A model generated the notes under the pieces. The model ran no database searches and was not told where the DNA came from. It saw only the letters and a program-made list of their open reading frames with translations. From positions 124,001 to 188,000 of the forward strand of contig MU270038.1 of NCBI GenBank assembly GCA_021432635.1: DNA of 64,000 nucleotides, given 5' to 3'. Position 1 is the first letter of the stretch, and every line of letters begins with the position of its first letter. This document shows positions 41,615 to 52,995 of this stretch, in pieces. This DNA comes from Thozetella sp. PMI_491. Its lineage: Eukaryota > Ascomycota > Sordariomycetes > Chaetosphaeriales > Chaetosphaeriaceae. The position numbers and the translations under genes were made by a program.

Positions 41615-42989
41615 TCAAGCAGGGTGCTGCAGCGAAGCCACGACGTGTATAATCAGGAGGAGCTCCAGGAGACCTGAATGTGTACAATTCTAGACCAGGG
41701 TTGGCGATAGACCGGGGAAAAGCATCATCAATTGACCCTGAACCTCTACTGAACGTCAAAGACCGATCGGTGCTTGCAATATCTCCACAAGGTGCTCTCA
41801 ATGAGGTACGCAAGATATCTAGAGGGCTGCGTTTCCGCCTCATGATGTGCTGTCCTTCGATTCAATGGCGGTCATGGCGCTCATAGAACACAGCCGGGGG
41901 CTGTTGTTCCATAGAGAGAACGGCGGGACCTGCCAGGCCAGGCTCTATCGTGCGAAGAGGCGCCTTACTACTCGTTCATGGATGCTTGCTTCTCTGGACC
42001 AACTTGTCGCTGTTCCTCACATGCTTGCTTTAGCTGGTTAATGCCTAAAAGTGGCACCGCACATGTTGGCACAATAGGAGCACGCTTGAGCAATAGCGGT
42101 GCGACAGGCGCTCGTTACAGTCAGTCGTTGATAGTCATATCCTTGTGCTTGGGCGAGGACAAAAGCCAGGTATTGATGGATATTGGTAAACAAAATATAT
42201 CTTAGGTAGATAGCTTATGTACCCTTCGAGTTGGCGACATTCGATGGCGCTAAGGACCCGAGTTAGCTGCCATTTCAGTGGCTCGCCCATCCCCCCCAAC
42301 CCCACTCCCCCCCGCCACGGACCGCTCTCCAAGGGAACCCCTTTGGCGCCGGGGTCCGGTCGCTTCCTGTGACAGTGCAGTACTGCTTAGCAGCGCCCAA
42401 CGTCGCCCGCATGGGCACCTCCAAACCTTCGGTAACTTTTTTTTTTCTGGTTTGGTCAACTGCCTCAAGCTCTTATCAGCCCGCAGACAGACTTCATTCA
42501 CGCGCAAGCGCACTGGACTGCCGCCTTTCTCACATCGTGCCACCTTCTAGCTCCCAGCAGCGGATGCCAGCGTATGTCCCCGCCCTCATCTTCAAAAGTT
42601 AAGCTGACTTTAGCTCCCAACAGCGGCGGCAACTGACATCAGGCGTGCCTCTTCACATCCCACCTCTACCTACATCCGCCACTGCTTCATCCCCACCGTT
42701 CCGCCTCGCCGCCTCGCCGTCTCGCCGCCTCGCCGCCCCCGACCGAGCCTGTCGTAGAAAATTTCCACATACCCGATCTCTACCATATCCCACCCATCAC
42801 CTCCGCGAAGGCCCCTATCGCGACAAGTTTTATTTCTAGTCCCCGGCAGCGGCAGCAGCGGTATCAGCGCGACAAACTCGGGCTATCAAAATTCGCCGTG
42901 AGCAAGCTCTCAACACCTCTCAGCCCCGCCACCTCTTGCCGGCCGTGAACCCCTAGGATGACCTAGCGTCGCACACTTGTGCAGCAGCG
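41615..42989. other. Intergenic: QCR9 3' region and UBR1 upstream
   Basis: About 1.4 kb with no supported gene. From about 42600 the DNA is strongly pyrimidine-rich and contains four copies of an 8-mer just before the UBR1 start, so it is likely the UBR1 promoter and leader. Confidence 0.5.
42702..42733. repeat. Four tandem copies of 8-mer CGCCTCGC upstream of UBR1
   Basis: Four head-to-tail units, the third with one change (CGTCTCGC). It lies about 260 bp before the UBR1 ATG in a pyrimidine-rich leader. Probably a minisatellite of slippage origin. Confidence 0.85.
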
Positions 42990-45900
42990 ATGGAGGCAGC
43001 CATGACCACACAAGAGCAGCAGCTCTGCCAGTTTCTGCTGAATCTGCCTGATCTCCACAGTTACCGCTACACTGACCTCGCCGCCCGAGAGCTCCTCGAG
43101 AACCTCTTTCGGTGCTTTGCTGGCAACAAACCGGAATACATGAAGCTGTTCTTCCCTCGTGGTACCCCCCCAAAGCACGAGATTTGGAAGCTCAAGGACG
43201 CTCAAGGAGCAGTCGAAGGCGCCGAGTACACAGAGGCTGCGCGCGGCAAGGCATGCGGCCACATCTTCCGAGCCGGGGAGGCAACGTATGCCTGCCGCAC
43301 CTGCGGCGCCGACGACACGTGCTGCCTCTGCAGCAAATGCTTCGATGCGACCGACCATACCGGCCACATGGTGAGGATTAGCGTCTCACCTGGGAACAGC
43401 GGCTGCTGCGACTGCGGAGATCCCGAAGCCTGGAAGAAACCCATGTTCTGCACCATACATTCTATGTGGGAAGGCGATGCGGGCATGGAGAAGGGGAAGG
43501 CCAAGGAACATGGCCTTCCGGAAGAACTGGTCAGCAACGTCCGGATGACCATCGGCCGTGTCTTTGACTACATGTGCGATGTCATATCGTGCTCCCCGGA
43601 GCAGCTGCGCCAGCTCAAGACCGTCGAATCCATTGAGCAGGATGAGCGTATGTCTCGGCTCTCGTCCGCGTATCAAGGCGGAGATACAGGCCCGCCCCCA
43701 GAGTATGCGGTACTGCTATGGAACGACGAGAAGCACACGGTGCTGGATGTCAGGGACCAGGTGGCTCGGGCGTGCAGTACTACCCTTGCCAACGGCCTCG
43801 CTCGTGCGTACGAAACGGATGCCGTGGGAAGGAGCATCCTAATGTATCACCATAGCATTGAGAAGCTCTTGGAAGTGGCCGAAATCCTCGAGAGAATCCG
43901 GGTAACCGTGACCATTCGCTCGGCCCGCGACACCTTCCGGGAGCAGATGTGCGGAACCATGGTGGAGTGGCTCCGGGACATCTCTGGGTGCAGCATTGGC
44001 TCTGACAATCACGTCCTGAGGACGATTGTGTGCGAAGAGATGCTAAAACCCTGGCGCCGGGGCAGCCCTGCCTCGCATGCCATCATCGGCAAGGACGGCT
44101 TGGATGATGAGGATCTTATTGATCGTGAAGAGCGTGAAAATGAGAACAGCTTCTATGCCCAACAGAATAGAATTCTTTTACAGGCCCGGGCGGCCGCCCG
44201 GCGACAGGAGGCCGCGGCCAACGACAACAGCGACGACGAGGATGGCATGGAAGACATTGGCCAGCGTACACCTTCTACCGGAGAGATGGACGAAGACGGC
44301 GATCTTGAAGACGATCTTATCATGGTTGATGCGAGACCAGGGCCCGATGGGGACATCACAATGCAGGACTGGCGGGAGGGCGAGCGCGATGCCCGCGACC
44401 AAGAGGAAGACGAGGCAACTTTCGCAGGCTATCCGCCGCCGCCTCCTCCGCCTCCGCCCGCCCGCCGCCGCTCTATGCGAGACCGCGAGCTGACCCCCTC
44501 AGACTCGGACACGGCCGAACCGTTGATAGCTCCAACGGTCTATGCGAAGGCTCACCTCGAAGTCCCCAAGACTCCGGGCCTCCCGAAAGGGGAAAAGACT
44601 TCTCCCCGCCCTGGTCGGTATTGGCTAGGCACGCCAGCCGGCTATGTTGAGCAGGAAAACATCCCAGTCGCCGAAGACCTCTTTGAGCGCGTTCGCCTAG
44701 ATTGGATGATTCTCTTTGACCTGAGAATGTGGAAAAAGGTCCGGAACGATCTACGATCGCTCTACATATCGACGGTTGTCACGATACCCGAGTTCAAGCG
44801 GGTCCTAGGCCTGCGATTTGCAGCTCTCTACACAACCCTAGCCCAGCTATACCTTATCGGAGACCGGGAGCCAGATCACTCCATTATTAACATTTCCCTG
44901 CAAATGCTCACTACCCCGTCAATCACCGCTGAGATCGTCGAGCGGGGCAACTTCCTGACCAGCCTCATGGCTATACTGTACACTTTCCTCACGACGCGGC
45001 AGGTGGGCCATCCTTGGGACGTGGACTCGAATGCAGTCCTCGCTTTTGACACAGGATCCGTCACAAACAGGAGGATGTATCACTTTTTCCTCGACCTAAA
45101 ATACCTCTTCGGGTCGCCTCATGTGCAAGAGCGCCTCCGCACCGAGGATCGCTACATGATGCAATTCTTGGACCTCGTGAAGCTACACCAGGGCATTTGC
45201 CCCAACACCCGGGCCGTCGGTGAGCATGTAGAGTACGAGACTGACAGCTGGATCAGTGCATCTCTAGTCACTCGTGAGATCAACAGGCTCTGTCGACAGT
45301 TTTCTGAGTCCTTCCGCAACGTCAGGGAACAAGACTCGCTATATGTCTCAAGGGCCATTCGCTTATCCGCCAAGAGCGTCATTGTGAACTCCATCGGCGC
45401 TGAGCGGTCGCGTTTCGGCCAATCTGAGATTAAAGAGGAGGTCAAATTCAAGACGCTAGATGACTTTGAGTTTGAGCCCGCCGGCAGCACATTCGACGTT
45501 CTCAAGTTTGTCGTTGAGGAACAGCCCATCAGCTTTCACCATGCTCTCCATTACACCCTCTCTTGGTTGATCGAGTGCGGAAAGGCTATGCCCATCGACC
45601 AGCTCCGGGCCCTCCTTACCTTTACAACGCAAGAACTGCAGGTGAAGCCTCGGTCGATGGGCCGAAAATCCATGCCTAGGAAGGAGTACAGCCCCGAGGA
45701 CTACTTGATAGCGGCCTTTGACTATCCTCTCCGTGTTTGCGCATGGCTGGCGCAGATGAAGGCCGGCATGTGGGTTCGCAACGGACTGAGTCTACGTCAT
45801 CAGGCGGGAACCTACCGTGGCTTCCAGCAGCGAGACGTCTCTCACCACCGTGACATATTCCTTCTTCAGACTGCCCTCGTCGTGTGTAACCCGAGCCGAG

Positions 45901-48900
45901 TGCTCGCGTCCATCGTCGACCGATTTGGGATGGAGACCTGGGTCAAGGGTTTTTTTGAGCAAAAGTCGAAGGCCCAGGACGACGTTCAGCACCTGGATGT
46001 CGTCGAAGACATGATCCACCTCCTCATCGTGCTTCTGAGCGACAGAACGTCTCTCATGCCCACAGACGATGAGATGGGCACCAACTTCCACTCCATGCGC
46101 CGCGATATCACTCATGTCCTCTGCTTTAAACCCCTCTCCTTCAACGACATCATGCAGAAGCTCCCAGACAAGTTCCAAGAGCAAGAAGACTTCCATAAGA
46201 TACTGGAGGAGATGACAACCTTTAAGCAGCCCGAGGGCATCACTGATGTGGGCACGTTCGAGCTCAAGCCCGAGTACATCGAGGACATAGACCCTTATAT
46301 CGCGCACTACACCAAGAACCAACGAGAAGAATCCGAGAACGCTTACCGGAGATTGATGGCCAAGAAGACAGGCAAATCCGCCGAGGACATCGTCTATGAG
46401 CCCAAGCTCCGCCCTCTTAGCTCCGGCCTGTTTGCCGGTCTCTCCAGGTTCACCGGTACTGGCATGTTTGCTCAGATCGTCTACTACTCCTTACTCTATC
46501 CGCTGGTGTCTCAACGGCTGACACCAAACGTGCCCTCCACCCGCATCGAGACTTTCCTTCAGGTTATTCTCCACCTCATCCTGATCGCCATCTCGGAAGA
46601 TCACTCGAGCGAAGAGGATGCATCGCAGCACTCTTTTATTGCCACGGCCTTTTCCCAACAGGCGCGGAGCAACTTCATGCCCGAGGCCCCACAAGCCAAG
46701 ACGATCGTCGCCCTTCTCAACATGATGTCGATCAAGGAGGAATTTAAGGCGTGCCATCCAAAGATAGCCCTCATCTTGAAGCGAATGAGGCAGAAGCGCC
46801 CGCAAACCTTCGAGGCTGCGTACCACGCGCTCGGACTGTCTATCGACCGCATCAACACATCTTCGCCGGCCGTCAACACGGCAGATGAGGAACGCGAGCG
46901 AAAGAAGCGCGCCGCTCTGGAGCGTCAGGCCAAGGTGATGGCACAATTCCAGGCCCAGCAGAAAAGTTTCATGGAGAACCAAGGCGAGTTCAATTGGGGC
47001 GAGGTGGAGGATCTTGTCGAAGACGAGGGCATTGCGCCCGCCGAAGAGCATCGCAACCACTGGAAGTATCCAACGGGGACCTGCATTCTCTGCCAAGAGG
47101 ACACGGATGATCGCCGCTTGTATGGTACCTTTGCTTTCTTTACGGAGAGCAAGATTCTTCGGCAAACGGACTTGCAAGACCCCGACTTCGTGAGAGAGGT
47201 CTTCAATACGCCCGACAATCTCGACCGCTCCGCTGAAGATATCCGCCCTTTCGGTGTTTCCCACGAGAACAGGATTGTGGTGCAAAAGGTGAATGCAAGC
47301 GGCGAGACCTTTGAGACCGAGCGCCAAGTCATTGGCAAAGGATTTCCCTCGAAGCTGTCTCGCACTGGCCCCGTCGCAGTCGGCTGCGGCCACATCATGC
47401 ACTACAGCTGCTTCGAGATGTATTTTGAGGCTACTGTCCGTCGGCACATCCAGCAGATTGCCCGCCACCACCCAGAGGATACGGATAGGTACGAATTTGT
47501 CTGTCCCCTCTGCAAGGCCCTTGGGAACGCCTTCCTGCCTATTGTGTGGAAAGGCCAGGAGGAATCCTACCCGGGACCACTGCAGGCCCGCACTGCGTTC
47601 GGCTCCTTCTTGGGTTCCCAGATGGCGTCGGCATACTACACGCTGGGCGCGACGCGAGCACCGGATCAGATACAAAAGTCATTCGAAGCGTACACGGCTA
47701 GCACGCTGATCAATAACCTCGCCGAAAAGTCCTCTCAGCTCCTGGAGGATGCTTGGGTCGAGGTTCAACCGGCAACGGCTACCTTGACCCCCTACAGCGA
47801 AACATTCGAGGCCAACCGGGCCGTTTCGGATCCCAACAACATCATGCGAGAGCTGGTCGCTGTGTATCGCCGCCTGAGGGATACTCTCCGCAAGAACGAA
47901 CTGGAGACACACCATGCCTTCCACGGCGACCCGAACGAGTTGTTTAGCAGTGATACCCTGGCGCGGTCGGTCGGGTACTCCATCGCAGCGGTTGAAATCC
48001 AACAGCGTGGAGTCGAGGCAGAATATGGCATGACATTCCTGGAGAGAGTACCAGACCAAGTCCTGACACAGCTGCGCATTCTCGCCGAGACTGTCACGTC
48101 TTATATCGCGGTGGGTGGTCTCAAGGAGGCGGGAGACAATCGTATCGATAACGAGTATCGGCGTGACTGCGAGCGGCAGCATTGCCAACTATTCATCGCC
48201 CAATATTTTGGCGAGGAGACAGATACGCTCCAGCGGCCAGCGGACGCTTATCCCCCTCTTCTCGGCCAAGACCCGTTCATATTCCTTACTGAATGCGTCT
48301 TCGGCCTAATTCCCGCGCAAAACTTCGAGATTTCCCACATCATCCGCCTGTGCTACCTACTGGAGATCACAAAGGTCGTATACCATATGGGACGAAACAT
48401 GCCAGCCACGACTTGGCTCGATCGCATCCTGAACCGCCCACAAAACATGGACCCGAAGCTGGCCAACTTTGCCGAGTTTTGCGAAGCACTGGTGCGTATT
48501 GACGTCCAGTTCCAGGCTGAGCTCCCCAGCTTCGCCGAGGCCAGGAACGTGCCTTTGGGAGAGAACCAGGGCTTTGACCAGCCCGGCTTCGATACCTGGG
48601 AAGCGTGGTACTCTTTCACGAAGAAGTATGCCTTGGCCTTTGCCCGCAAGTGCCTGGTCCTCCTGTACGTGAAGTACGGTGTCGACTTCAATAGCCATAT
48701 CTCGCCCAGCCCGGAGCAAAACGAGCTTGAACGGCTGACCGAGGCTCTACGTCTTCCGTCCTTTGACGAAATGCTGACGGCGCTGACTTCTTTCGGGCCA
48801 CAATATGATTGGCCTGCGGACACGCGCCGTCTTGTGGAGGGCTGGTGCAAGCATTACGCCATGTACCCCCAGGACGTCGAGGAAGAGCAGCTGCCTGCCT

Positions 48901-49571
48901 CGTCGTTGCTCAGCCACCCGGGCATCTTTGAGCTCATCGGGCTCCCCAAGAATTACGACACCCTCATCGAGGAGTGTACGCGTCGCCAGTGCCCCACCAA
49001 AGGCAAGGACATCACAGATCCGACCATCTGCTTGTTCTGCGGAGACGTCTTCTGCGGCCAGGCCATTTGCTGTGCGAAGGATGAGAAGGACCGCCGTGGA
49101 CGGCCGATCAAGATTGGCGGCGCACAGCAGCACATGAGGACGTAAGTTTTCCCTTGACTCGTGCGTTCCGTTCCGCACATGTCAAAGCCTACCCCACCTT
49201 CTTGGCAAGTGCCAAGTAGGGAGCCCCGTAAATATTACCCCTTTTCTTGCCCCGCAGCAACGTCCTCCTCGGGGAACAGCAGCTAATGGCCTTGCGACAC
49301 CAGGTGCCAGAAGAACATCGGCTTCTTCATCAACATCCGCAAGTGCTGCGTCTTCTACCTCCATCGCATGACTGGCTCGTTCAGCCACGCCCCTTACATC
49401 GACCGTTACGGCGAGGTTGACATGGGCCTACGGCATTTCCGTCAGCTATTCCTCCACCAAAAGCGCTACGATTCGATGCTACGAAATTTGTGGCTCACAC
49501 ACGGTGGCTTCAGTTTCATAAGCCGTAAGCTTGAGGCTGATATCAACAACGGCGGATGGGAGACGGTTTGA
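42990..49571 (+). CDS. ubr1: E3 ubiquitin ligase UBR1 (N-recognin)
   Basis: Two exons, 42990-49141 and 49304-49571, 2139 aa, close to usual fungal Ubr1 size. The UBR zinc box lies at about 83-155 (GKACGHIFRAGEATYACRTC, CCLCSKCFDATDHTGH, GCCDCGDPEAW), binding type-1 N-degrons. A ClpS-like type-2 site follows (EYAVLLWNDEKHTVLDVRDQ, near 237). An acidic, Pro-rich insert (YPPPPPPPPPARRR) is around 480. The RING-H2 finger spans about 1364-1510 (CILCQEDTDD, CGHIMHYSCFEMYF, FVCPLCKALGN). The C-terminal UBLC part has another Cys cluster (TICLFCGDVFCGQAICC) and ends with GFFINIRKCCVFYLHR and LWLTHGGFSFISRKLEADIN. It targets N-end-rule substrates together with Rad6. Confidence 0.97.
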
Positions 49572-50172
49572 CCGGGTCGGATGTGACCCGATTGGCCCAC
49601 GCCAGCTAGGCAGTCTAAACTGAAAGGACTTCTCGGAGCTGGGTTGGACAGTGAACCCAGTGGGCACGTTTGTAGAACAGGCGTTGCTAGGCGGCAGGCA
49701 CACTGTCACTGGAGAAGGGCAGCGTATATGTAGTACGGGCCCTCGAGTCAAATAAACGAAGCATAAAGAAATAAGAACTCTCCCCCCCCCCCCGTGTTAA
49801 ATTCCCAAGCTTCTCCCAGTTTTAACTATGCTTTCCTCATTAGTGATTGGCCTGGAATGACCTAGGGCCTACTATTGAGCTTTGCCAGCTTGTAAGCAAA
49901 GGCGCCTGGACAAGTGTTAGTCGAGGATGTAGGAGATCAACGAGCTGTCTTGGGAACTTCGTCCGCACCGCACAATGGATAAGGTGGGGATTGGGAGTAC
50001 AATAAAAATATCATCTCATTATAAAACTAAAGCTGCGCAAGCAAGCAGGGGTATTTTATAAGTAGTACCAAGCCCAGTACTCATGTTCCAGCTAATCCAC
50101 CGGCACCCACCCAAAGACGGCGAAAACCAGCATCCGAGAAATCACGCACTAACACATAGCATCATCACCAGC
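49572..50172. other. Convergent 3' regions, UBR1 and sulfate permease
   Basis: About 600 bp between opposing stops, with a C12 run at 49782-49793 and an AT-rich patch at 50000-50030. No gene seen. Confidence 0.5.
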
Positions 50173-52995
50173 TCAATCTTCATTAGCCGCTTTCGACGGC
50201 AGCTCCTCCGGGCCGGAGTACTCTGTGCGCGCCTCCACATTGGCGATGGCGCTCTGCACGGCGCTCGTAAGGTCGATGTGGAACAACGGGCGATTGATGC
50301 CGTGGACGGCTACAGCCTTGCTAGCTCCGCTGCGGCCGACCTGTACGTTGGCGCGGCTCTGCTTGGCCTTGGGGCTGGCATCGGAGCTGCCCTCGGTAGA
50401 TACGGCTTCGATATCGATGCCGTCACCGCCGCCACTACGGCGCGCTTCGGCTATCTCCTTCTCACGCAGGGCGCGTTCCGCAGCCGCTGCCGCACTGGAC
50501 GCACCACCAATCTCAGCCACGCTAAAGATGTTCTTCCAGTGCTGGTGCAGGCCGTCGGGTCGGGGAGCCGGGTAGCCAAAGTTAGCCGACAGGAGCGCGC
50601 GCTTGGTCCATCGGTTGTTGATGCAGGCGAAGTGCCAGTCGACGACATCAGGCGCGACATACCGGTCAAGCTGGTTGCGCACGTCGATGAGGTTCTGAAC
50701 CGAGGTGACGTCGACGTTGTTGACGCTGCTGAAGTCAAGAATGATGGCCTTAAGAGTCGGCAAGTTGAGGTCGACACCGGCCGCAGCTTCATTGAGACCC
50801 TCAGCGACGGCCTGTTTGCGCTGCCGCCGAGTCGGGCCAGGGTCGTTCCAGGGCCGGTCGCCGGGCCGCTCGAAGCTCGTGAGGTTGGTGCGGCGCGTAT
50901 TTTCGAAAATGTACTGCACCATGCTCTCGAGGGAGTGGCTTGCATTGGGGAAGTTGAAGCCTTCGGCAAAGCGGTAGATGAAAACACCGGGGTAGGGGTG
51001 CTGAAGCTCGACCTCGGGGTTGGAGCCGTCGTTGTGCGCGAGCGGGATAAAGATGTTACGAGCCGGAGGCTCCTTCGACTCGCCGGTGAAGGTTCCGTAC
51101 TCGCCCACTGGGTGCTTCGAGTTGTCCCCGATGACGTGGTCTCCAAGAACCGAGTGAACCTTCACGCGGCCGAGGAAACGTCCCTTGCTTCTGAGAGTGC
51201 GGAAGAGCAGTACGGCAACCGACATGCAGATGGTGGTATAGATACCGATCTCAATGGTCGAGAAGACGGTCACAATGACACCAGCGAAGAAGATGACGAC
51301 CTCGAGGGGCGACACGAGCCAGAACTCATAGACGGTCTTCGGCGGCGTGATGAGGTCACCGACGGCATGGATGATAACGGCGGCGAGGGCAGCGTTAGGG
51401 ATGTACCAGAACATGGCGGTCAGGGCGTAAATAGCGAGAAGCACGACTACAGCGGTGATCACACCGGCTAGTGGGGTTCGGACGCCGGCTTTCGACTTGA
51501 TGGCTGCGAATGGTCAGTCCCCAGGGTTACTTGACTATGTGCAGAGGCGCTATCTTGAAACGTACCGGTTCGGCTGAAAGACCCGGTCGCCGGGTAGCCT
51601 CCCAAGAACGGACCGAGAAGGTTGGTCACGCCGATAGCCACCATCTCCTGCGATGGGTTGATTGTGTAGTTGTTGACCCGGCCAAAGGACTTGGAGATAG
51701 CAATATGCTCAATCAAGAGGACGATGACAGTAGACGGCAGATACGGCACGAGCGCGGTGGCGACCTCCTTGTTGAGAAGCGGTACGCGGGCGTTCGTGAA
51801 GCCTAGAGGAGAATCCGGTCAGCTTAACTAAGGCACTCAGCACATACCGTCAATTGGGATTTCATACCTTGCGGCACGTCAAGTAGAATCTTGAACTTGA
51901 CCGTCTTGGAATTGAGGCCCCTGTTCACCAGGTAGCTGATCAGGATGTACAGTAGGATGACAAACGCGGTCCGCAGAGTCGAGAGGAAGAAGAACAGCCG
52001 ACGATGCTGGGACCAGCGCCTTGCACAGTAGTTGCACGTCGAACGAATAGCGTAGAGGAGGAAGAGGGCGGTGAGGCCGACGGCCGCGTCCAGTGTTGTC
52101 CGAGGAAGGCCCTGGAGGAAGTGGATGAAGACGATGTAAGGGGCTTCTCGGGTCGAGAATCCAGTAATTCCCATCAGACCCGGGAGCTGGCCGACCGCGA
52201 TGTTGATGGCTGAGCCTGTCATGAAAGCAGACAACGCCGTAAGGGAGATCAGGTCAACGATCCAGCCGGCTCGGATGAGTCCAATGAAGAGCACAATGGA
52301 ACCGGCGAGAATGGCCAGAGCGGAGGCGATGTAGTGGCCGTCGACCTTGAGAGAACCCTGCAGGTCTGCGACCACGCCGCCGGTAAGCTGGGACATGACA
52401 GCTACGGGCTAAAATCGGCCAGTTAGCTGACAACAGTCCAGAGCGGTAAAACAAGGCCGACGAAACTTACCCCGATAGTAATGTCTTTGCTCGTGGCAAA
52501 GAACCAATAGAGCAGCACGCCCATAAAGGACGAGTAGAGACCGAACTCAGGCGGGAGATTGGCAAGAATCGCGTACGCCATACCCTGGGGTACAACTACC
52601 GCACCGATAGTGATGCCGGCAACAAGATCGCCAATCAGCCATTGCTAAGCCCTTGGTTAGTAGCAAGATACGAAGAACTAAAGCAGCGAGACGTTTTCTC
52701 CCAGAGATAGTCGAATGGAGGGCGATGGTGTAGGACATACGAGGTTGTAGAAGCCTATCCAATGCAGGAAAGGGAACAAGGACCACACGTATTCGCGCCA
52801 TTCCTGCGCCGTCGGGATGACGTCGCGCAGGAACTCGGCGGTGGTGGGCTGCTCCTCCACGAAGGTTTCGGTGGTGTTGGTCGACAAGACCGACTCCCCT
52901 CGGGTGACCTCGTCCAGGTACGGCTCGGGTTCCTGGAGCTTGATGCCCAGGCCTTTGGCCAAGATGTGGCCGACCTTGGCGCCTGTTGACGACAT
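50173..52995 (-). CDS. SulP-family sulfate permease
   Basis: Five exons: 52995-52741, 52644-52471, 52408-51868, 51802-51566, 51503-50173, 845 aa; all introns GT..AG and in phase. About 10-12 transmembrane helices, with the sulfate transporter signature GAVVVPQGMAYAILANLPPEFGLYSS in parts spread over exon 2 and further blocks GLYSSFMGVLLYWFFATSKD, QLPGLMGITGFSTREAPY and GVTNLLGPFLGGYPATGSFS. After the membrane part comes a STAS domain (about 560-740) with HPYPGVFIYRFAEGFNFPN and LKAIILDFSSVNNVDVTSVQ. It resembles fungal CYS-13/CYS-14/SutB-type proton-sulfate symporters at the plasma membrane. I did not find a convincing CYS3 site upstream. Confidence 0.94.

Noticed and set aside
46491-47675. 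394-codon antisense frame within UBR1
   Set aside because: Lies wholly inside the RING-containing part of UBR1 and has no recognisable motif; codon-bias shadow.
50083-51471. 462-codon plus-strand frame opposite the sulfate permease STAS region
   Set aside because: Shadow of the well-supported permease exon; composition is typical of reverse-complement coding sequence.
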